Below, piece by piece: positions 13,832 through 19,813 of a stretch of DNA of 19,813 bases; position 1 is the stretch's first letter; each line of letters opens with the position of its first letter. The position numbers were made by a program, and so were the translations under genes. Source of the stretch: CAYOXM01 sp964407925 (GTDB taxonomy: Bacteria > Patescibacteriota > Patescibacteriia > SG8-24); contig CAYOXM010000022.1 in assembly GCA_964407925.1 (NCBI GenBank), positions 1 through 19,813 of the forward strand. The letters run 5' to 3'. The notes beneath the pieces were generated by a model. That model was not told where the DNA came from. It searched no databases and saw only the letters and a list, made by a program, of their open reading frames with translations.

Positions 13832-14473
13832 ATGATTAAAAGTCAGGAAAAACTTACCAAGAAGCAGGCGGAGATCCTGAAATTCATTCGGGGCTTCATC
13901 GCGGAGAACGGCTACGCGCCGTCGTACCGCGAAGTCGGCGCGAACTTCGGCATCTCCTCGACGGCGACCGTGCACGAGCACGTGAAAAATCTCGAACGGA
14001 AGGGGTATCTGACGAGCGAACCGGAGACCGCACGTTCCATCGACATCGAACCGTCGTCATCGTCGCCGCTCGCCGCGCTCGCCAAGTCGATCCTGCTGCC
14101 GCTCAAGGGACTCATCACCGCGGGCGCGCCCATCGAGGCGGTTGAGACGAACGAGACGCTCTCAGTTCCGGCCGAGATGATTGCCGACCACGAGGAAGCC
14201 TACGCGCTCAAGGTAAAGGGCGAATCGATGATCGAAGACGGTATCCTTTCCGGAGATTACGTGGTAGTCGTCGCCACGACCCAACCCTCTGATGGTGACA
14301 CGGTGGTCGCGCTGCTCGAAAACAACTACGCCACGCTGAAACGGTTCTACAAGGAGAAGGATCGGATTCGCCTCCAACCTGCCAATCGCACCATGAAACC
14401 CCTGTACGTAAAGGACATCATCGTCCAAGGCGTGGTGCGAGGGGTAATACGGGATTTTCGGCGACGGCTCTAG
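13832..14473 (+). CDS. lexA: LexA repressor
   Basis: LexA represses SOS genes and cleaves itself when RecA filaments form on damaged DNA. This 213-residue protein has the N-terminal winged helix-turn-helix (LTKKQAEILKFIRGFIAENG, then PSYREVGANFG, then HEHVKNLERKGYL). A linker with the Ala97-Gly98 cleavage site (ITAGAP) follows. The S24-type peptidase domain has nucleophile Ser132 (KGESMIEDGI) and general base Lys170 (ATLKRF). All catalytic residues are intact and the length is normal. The ATG at 13832 has no SD and lies about 26 bases after the expected transcription start. A LexA-type operator overlaps its promoter, pointing to autorepression. No other SOS gene is adjacent. Confidence 0.96.
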   Translation: MIKSQEKLTKKQAEILKFIRGFIAENGYAPSYREVGANFGISSTATVHEHVKNLERKGYLTSEPETARSIDIEPSSSSPLAALAKSILLPLKGLITAGAPIEAVETNETLSVPAEMIADHEEAYALKVKGESMIEDGILSGDYVVVVATTQPSDGDTVVALLENNYATLKRFYKEKDRIRLQPANRTMKPLYVKDIIVQGVVRGVIRDFRRRL

Positions 14474-14507
14474 GACGGTCGACAAACGCGATGCTCATTC
14501 AAAAGGT

Positions 14508-14605
14508 CGAAGAAATAGAAAACACCGCGCCTGGTTGGAGCCGGAGCGGTGTTCTCGAGGAGTCATCCGAGTCTAAGCGGATGGCAGTACCACGCGCCGT
14601 GGTGT
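14508..14605 (-). ncRNA. Candidate structured small RNA, antisense to the lexA downstream region
   Basis: Read on the minus strand, a transcript from the extended -10 at 14610-14618 would fold at once into three hairpins: ACCACG-GCG-CGTGGT (14589-14603), CATCCG/CGGATG with an eight-base loop (14564-14583), and AACACCGC/GCGGTGTT (14521-14553). The last is followed by TTCTATTTCTT, like an intrinsic terminator. The total is about 95 nt. No coding frame of useful length is present (one 12-codon frame starts inside the promoter). It resembles no RNA family I recognise. The evidence is structural and by eye only. Confidence 0.45.
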
Positions 14606-14609
14606 TTCC

Positions 14610-14618
14610 ATGATAGCA
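14610..14618 (-). promoter_or_regulatory. Extended -10 promoter of the candidate small RNA
   Basis: On the minus strand TGCTATCAT is a good extended -10 with no convincing -35. It is centred in a perfect nine-base inverted repeat CGCGCCGTG/CACGGCGCG (14593-14601 and 14617-14625), which could be an operator. The same CGTGCTAT string occurs at the SAM-riboswitch promoter. Confidence 0.4.
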
Positions 14619-14722
14619 CGGCGCGGTCATCACTACTATGGCACGAAGGAAAATCCGCGCTTTTTACCGCCAGTTTTTCGGCAGCATCGCCGATATCGTC
14701 GGTCGTCGTTAGAGGTGAAAGG

Positions 14723-14747
14723 GCCGCGGGTCAACCCGCGGCTTTTT
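14723..14747 (+). terminator. Intrinsic terminator upstream of the surface-protein gene
   Basis: GCCGCGGG (14723-14730) and CCCGCGGC (14735-14742) form a perfect eight-pair stem with a TCAA loop, followed by TTTTT (14743-14747). It would end read-through from lexA immediately before the next promoter. The stretch 14619-14722 shows nothing else recognisable. Confidence 0.92.
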
Positions 14748-14748
14748 G

Positions 14749-14777
14749 TGCTATACTTGCAGCGATTCTTATCCACA
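14749..14777 (+). promoter_or_regulatory. Promoter of the surface-protein gene with a DnaA-box-like leader site
   Basis: TGCTATACT (14749-14757) is a strong extended -10; no clear -35 is seen, since the terminator stem occupies that place. Transcription would start near 14764, and TTATCCACA (14769-14777), a perfect DnaA-box match, falls in the short leader before the ATG at 14788. There is no SD. Confidence 0.55.
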
Positions 14778-14787
14778 TCGCATCCGT

Positions 14788-17700
14788 ATGCCCCTTACTC
14801 GCAGGCACGTCTTTTTTGACGGTCTGAAGGTAACCTTGCTCACGCTCGGTTCTTTCAGCGTCTTCATGCTCGTTCTCGCCCAGACGTTCCAGCTCCCCGC
14901 GCAGTGCGTCGAGAAGGGCATCACCGACGCTGTCGCGTGCAAGGAATACATCGCCTCGCTGAACGCGGGTCCCGTGTGCGGCAACGCGATGTGCGAAGCG
15001 GCGAAGGGAGAGTCGCACGATTCGTGTCCCGATGACTGCAAACTGCAGCTCCCCGCGCAGTGCGTCGAGAAGGGCATCACGAACGCCGAGGAGTGCTCGA
15101 AATACATGGCATCCCTCAAATCTGCAATCTGCGGCAACGCGATGTGCGAGGGCACGAAGGGCGAGACGGCCGAAACATGTCCGGCCGACTGCAGGATTCA
15201 GCTTCCGGCCGCGTGCCATGAAAAGGGCATTACGACGACGGTCGAATGCGAGGCTTACATGAAGTCGCTGAACGCGGGTCCCGTGTGTGGCAACGGCGTC
15301 TGCGAGGGGTTGAAGGGCGAGTCGGCGGCGTCATGCTCGGCCGACTGCCATGTGCAGCTCCCGGCCGCGTGCGTGGAAAAGGGAATCACGACCCCCGTTG
15401 ACTGTGAGGCGTACATGAGGTCGCTCACGGCCGCGAACGGCGGGACCAATCCTCCGCCAGCCGCCGTGGGAGCGGCCTGCGGCAACGGCGCCTGTGAAAC
15501 ATTTGCCGGCGAGACGCCGGAAAAATGTCCGATCGACTGTCCGGCGCAGCGTGCGGGCACGACGTCGCTCCCTGAAGAGTGCATTAGGGCCGGTATAACG
15601 GATCCGACGGCCTGCAAACAGCACATGGAAGCCTCGGGGGCCGCCGCGACGGCAGTACCGTCCGTCCAGCTCCCGCCGCAGTGCGTCGAGAAGGGCATCA
15701 AGGATCCGACGGAGTGCAAGCGCTACATGGAGTCGGTCGGCGGCACGACGTTCCAGCAGCCGCGCGCGTTTTGCGGCAACAAGATTTGCGAAATCGCGGC
15801 CGGCGAATCCTCGGAAGCCTGTCCTTCGGACTGCCCGGCGACGGGTGCGGTGAAACCGCCGTCCGCCGCCTTCCAGCTCCCGCCGCAGTGCGTCGAGAAG
15901 GGCATCAAGGATCCGACGGAATGCAGGGCGTACATGGAAAAAACGGCTGCTACGGAGCGCGACGGGCAGCAACCAGCGGCGCAATTGCCCGAGCTTTGCC
16001 GACAGAAGGGCATCACCGAAGCCGAGGAGTGCAAGAAGGTGATGCAGGCCGCGTTCGGCGGGACCATGGAAAGGAGCGTCGGCGCCTTCGCGGCGTCCGT
16101 GGTGCTGCCCAAGGCCTGTCAGGAAGCGGGCATCACGGAGCCGAAGAAGTGCGCGGAACTCGTTTCCGCTGGCCGTGCCGAAGCCGACGGCTTCAAGCCG
16201 GAATTCCTCCCGAAGGAGTGCCAAGACAGGAAAATCACGAACGCGCGGGACTGCGAGAAGTTTTTCGCCGAACGCGCTTTGCCCAAGGACTGCAAGGACG
16301 CCGGCGCGACGAATGCCGACGAGTGCAAACGGCTGCTAACCAAGAAGCGTCTCCCCGAGGAGTGCCTGAAGCAAGGCATCGAGGACGAGGCCGCGTGCCG
16401 TGCCGCGCTTGAAAAGGCCTTCCTCCCGAAGGCCTGCGCGGATCAGGGCATCACGTCGATGGACGAATGCAAGTCGTTCCTGCTCGAGAAGCACGGCCGC
16501 CCGACCGATTGCGCCGGTACGGATGACGCCACGTGCCTCCGCCTCATCGAGACCGGTCAGGTGAAGGACAAGAAGGCGCTCGACGCGCTCGCCACGGAAC
16601 TTCCGGCGCGCTGCCGCGAAATCGGCGCGACGGACTACGCTTCCTGCCAGGCCGCCCAGGAAAAGAAGCTGCTCCCGCAGGAATGCAGGGACGCGGGCAT
16701 CTTCAGTCCCGAAGCGTGCAAGAAATATTTCTTCGAGAAGTATCAGGAACAGGCGGCCGACAATAAGCCCGTGCCGCAGGAGTGCGTCGACGCGGGCAAG
16801 ACCGACCGGGAGACGTGCGGCGCGTACCTGAAATCGCGCTACCTTCCCAAGGAATGCGTCGAGCAGAAGATCGGCGACCCCGAAGCGTGCAAGAAGTACT
16901 TGACCTCCCTCCATCTCCCGCAGGAATGCAAGGACGCGGGCGTCGAAGACCGCGACGCGTGCGAAAAATTGCTTCGGAGCACCCATATGGCGCCCGCGTG
17001 CGCCAGCCAGGGAATCACCGACGAGGCTGCCTGCAAGGAGTTCATCTACGGCAGGATCGCGAGCAAGATCGGCTGCGAGGGGCTGACCGCCGACGAGTGC
17101 GCGACGACGGTGAAGGAACGGCATCTCGGCGCGATCCTCGACAAGACGAACAAGATCGAGGAGGTCGGCAACGTCCTCGGCGAAACGACGGACGAGGACG
17201 GCGGCATCGATCTCGCCGCGCTCGCCGTGCGCGGTGACGATCTGCGCAAGAAGATGCTGGATGTCATGCCGTTCCGGCCGGGGCAGGAACGCAAATTGCG
17301 CGCCTTGCGCTCGAACGCCGACGTCGAAATCACGGAGGACGACGCGGTCGTCGCGACCGCACCGGCGCTTCTCGCCTTTGACACCGACGGCGACGGCATT
17401 CCTGACGACGCGGAGAAACGCCTCGGCACCGATCCGGGCAAGGCCGACACCGACGGCGACGGTACGGACGATGCCGCCGAACTCAAGGAGAAGAAGCTCA
17501 GGGGCATCGACAAGGCCATCGCTGACGGCAGGGCGCTCGGCCAGCCGAAGAACGAGGGCGAGACCGACGAGGATTTGACCGTGGTTCTCAACGACGAAAA
17601 GGGGAAGAGCGCCGACAAGCGCGAGGACGCGGACAAGGCCGACAACAAGAACGACAAGTCGGAGAACGGCGAAGGGACGACGCTCGGCGGCACTGGCACG

Positions 17701-18123
17701 CCCGGCGATGTCGTCACGGTCTACATTTACAGCGACCTGCCGCTCGTCGTGACGACGACAGTCGATGAAAACGGCCAGTGGAGCTACACGCTCGACGATC
17801 CGCTCAAGGACGGCAGCCACGAAGTGTATGTCGCGGTGAATGACGACACCGGCAAGGTGGTACGCAAGAGCAGCCCGCTCGCGCTCCTCGTCGTCGGCGC
17901 GCAAGCCGCGGAGACCGCTGCCGCCGTCAGCGCACCCGCGCCGACGCCCGCACAGGTCGCCGCCGCCTCGCCTGACGCCAACGCGCAGCAGGGGAGGTCG
18001 TCGGAGTCCGACCTGAAGGTGTTCGCCTTCGCGGGCATCGGCCTCGCGGTCGTCGGCCTCATCGTCGCAGCGGCACTCCTGCTCGGCAGGAAGAAGAAGG
18101 GTGACGCGCCACCGCAGCCATAG
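14788..18123 (+). CDS. Large cysteine-rich repeat surface protein with C-terminal membrane anchor
   Basis: A 1111-residue exported protein. Residues 1-32 are a signal sequence or anchor (basic MPLTRRH, then a hydrophobic core to LAQ). Residues 35 to about 805 hold about 20 copies of a unit starting LPxxC with spacing C-x10-C (about 24 residues when tandem; consensus LPKECxDxGITDxxxCKxYL). In the first 380 residues these alternate with five copies of a second unit, C-x4-C-x10-C-x3-C (CGNxxCExxxGES...CPxDC). Two Asp-rich Ca-binding-type repeats begin at D865 and D887 (DTDGDG). A charged linker, an Ig-like domain (about 966-1040) and an Ala/Pro linker follow. A membrane helix (1078-1099) ends in GRKKKG. 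Roughly 60 cysteines imply disulfide-stabilised, extracytoplasmic structure. Adhesin or cell-surface scaffold is inference. The start is the ATG at 14788; an upstream in-frame TTG at 14746 lies in the promoter. Confidence 0.88.
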   Translation: MPLTRRHVFFDGLKVTLLTLGSFSVFMLVLAQTFQLPAQCVEKGITDAVACKEYIASLNAGPVCGNAMCEAAKGESHDSCPDDCKLQLPAQCVEKGITNAEECSKYMASLKSAICGNAMCEGTKGETAETCPADCRIQLPAACHEKGITTTVECEAYMKSLNAGPVCGNGVCEGLKGESAASCSADCHVQLPAACVEKGITTPVDCEAYMRSLTAANGGTNPPPAAVGAACGNGACETFAGETPEKCPIDCPAQRAGTTSLPEECIRAGITDPTACKQHMEASGAAATAVPSVQLPPQCVEKGIKDPTECKRYMESVGGTTFQQPRAFCGNKICEIAAGESSEACPSDCPATGAVKPPSAAFQLPPQCVEKGIKDPTECRAYMEKTAATERDGQQPAAQLPELCRQKGITEAEECKKVMQAAFGGTMERSVGAFAASVVLPKACQEAGITEPKKCAELVSAGRAEADGFKPEFLPKECQDRKITNARDCEKFFAERALPKDCKDAGATNADECKRLLTKKRLPEECLKQGIEDEAACRAALEKAFLPKACADQGITSMDECKSFLLEKHGRPTDCAGTDDATCLRLIETGQVKDKKALDALATELPARCREIGATDYASCQAAQEKKLLPQECRDAGIFSPEACKKYFFEKYQEQAADNKPVPQECVDAGKTDRETCGAYLKSRYLPKECVEQKIGDPEACKKYLTSLHLPQECKDAGVEDRDACEKLLRSTHMAPACASQGITDEAACKEFIYGRIASKIGCEGLTADECATTVKERHLGAILDKTNKIEEVGNVLGETTDEDGGIDLAALAVRGDDLRKKMLDVMPFRPGQERKLRALRSNADVEITEDDAVVATAPALLAFDTDGDGIPDDAEKRLGTDPGKADTDGDGTDDAAELKEKKLRGIDKAIADGRALGQPKNEGETDEDLTVVLNDEKGKSADKREDADKADNKNDKSENGEGTTLGGTGTPGDVVTVYIYSDLPLVVTTTVDENGQWSYTLDDPLKDGSHEVYVAVNDDTGKVVRKSSPLALLVVGAQAAETAAAVSAPAPTPAQVAAASPDANAQQGRSSESDLKVFAFAGIGLAVVGLIVAAALLLGRKKKGDAPPQP
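14890..15080 (+). repeat. 35-base exact repeat within the surface-protein gene
   Basis: The bases encoding QLPAQCVEKGIT are identical at 14890-14924 and 15046-15080, an offset of 156 bases (one A unit plus one B unit). Identity at the DNA level suggests recent duplication or gene conversion within the repeat array. Confidence 0.85.
15666..15920 (+). repeat. 48-base exact repeat within the surface-protein gene
   Basis: The bases encoding QLPPQCVEKGIKDPTE are identical at 15666-15713 and 15873-15920, an offset of 207 bases. It is the longest exact duplication I noticed in the window and could allow repeat-number change by recombination or slippage. Confidence 0.85.
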
Positions 18124-18130
18124 GCGGAAC

Positions 18131-18160
18131 GAGAAAAACGCCCGTCCGGGCGTTTTTCTC
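18131..18160. terminator. Bidirectional intrinsic terminator between convergent genes
   Basis: A perfect 14-base inverted repeat (arms 18131-18144 and 18147-18160) with a two-base centre. The core ACGCCCG/CGGGCGT is flanked by A and T runs, so it ends with T residues on both strands. It serves both the surface-protein gene and clpB. Confidence 0.95.
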
Positions 18161-18168
18161 TTTGCGGT

Positions 18169-19813
<1,645 letters not shown>

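Noticed and set aside
14564..14603. Short peptide frame METPRRVVLPSA on the minus strand (14575-14612)
   Set aside because: Its ATG overlaps the -10 of the predicted promoter, there is no SD, and it is only 12 codons.
14746..14787. TTG start giving 14 extra residues on the surface protein
   Set aside because: It falls inside the terminator T-run and the -10. The ATG at 14788 gives a normal signal sequence.
14788..16500. Regular repeats that might be taken for a CRISPR array
   Set aside because: The repeats are in frame, encode cysteine units and diverge; there are no uniform spacers and no cas genes.

Overview
The window is a GC-rich stretch of a bacterial chromosome with tightly packed genes and standard use of TGA as a stop. 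No gene settles the taxonomy. A Patescibacteria/CPR-type or similar uncultured lineage is a reasonable guess: most genes lack a Shine-Dalgarno (SD) sequence, there is a large Cys-rich surface protein with CGNxxCE motifs, and PriA has lost its helicase motifs. This is inference, not proof.

Layout. (1) Positions 1-509 are a divergent control region. On the minus strand, a sigma70-type promoter, a SAM-I riboswitch and an intrinsic terminator precede a zinc-ribbon gene cut by the window edge. On the plus strand, an orphan Cache-domain sensor histidine kinase begins at 510. (2) 2494-8791 (+) is a surface-polysaccharide cluster: flippase, GT4 glycosyltransferase, GT2 glycosyltransferase, half-size EamA transporter, WbbL-like GT2, and an O-antigen ligase/polymerase-like membrane protein. 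(3) 8871-12309 (-) is a priA-def-fmt operon ending in an intrinsic terminator. (4) 12439-13233 (-) is a MEMO/LigB-family protein. (5) 13471-13725 (+) is a small membrane protein with a strong SD. (6) 13754-14473 (+) is lexA, with an apparent LexA operator inside its promoter and a flanking inverted pair of DnaA-box-like sites. (7) 14474-14787 holds no gene; it contains a candidate structured small RNA on the minus strand, a strong plus-strand terminator and the next promoter. (8) 14788-18123 (+) is a 1111-residue cysteine-rich repeat surface protein with Ca-binding-type repeats, an Ig-like domain and a C-terminal membrane anchor. (9) 18169-19813 (-) is the C-terminal two thirds of ClpB, convergent with the surface protein across a shared palindromic terminator.

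How the parts work together: the flippase, glycosyltransferases and ligase/polymerase would build and export a cell-surface glycan. The repeat protein is probably displayed on the same surface. priA-def-fmt is a housekeeping replication-restart and N-formyl-methionine group, known in the same order in Bacillus subtilis. Three REP-like palindromic pairs with a GTAG foot lie between genes, with no associated transposase in view.

The best leads are the riboswitch-controlled zinc-ribbon gene, the 24-residue C-x10-C repeat protein, the structured small RNA at 14508-14605, the helicase-dead PriA and the unusual lexA control region. All come from reading the sequence by eye; no searches or folding calculations were run.
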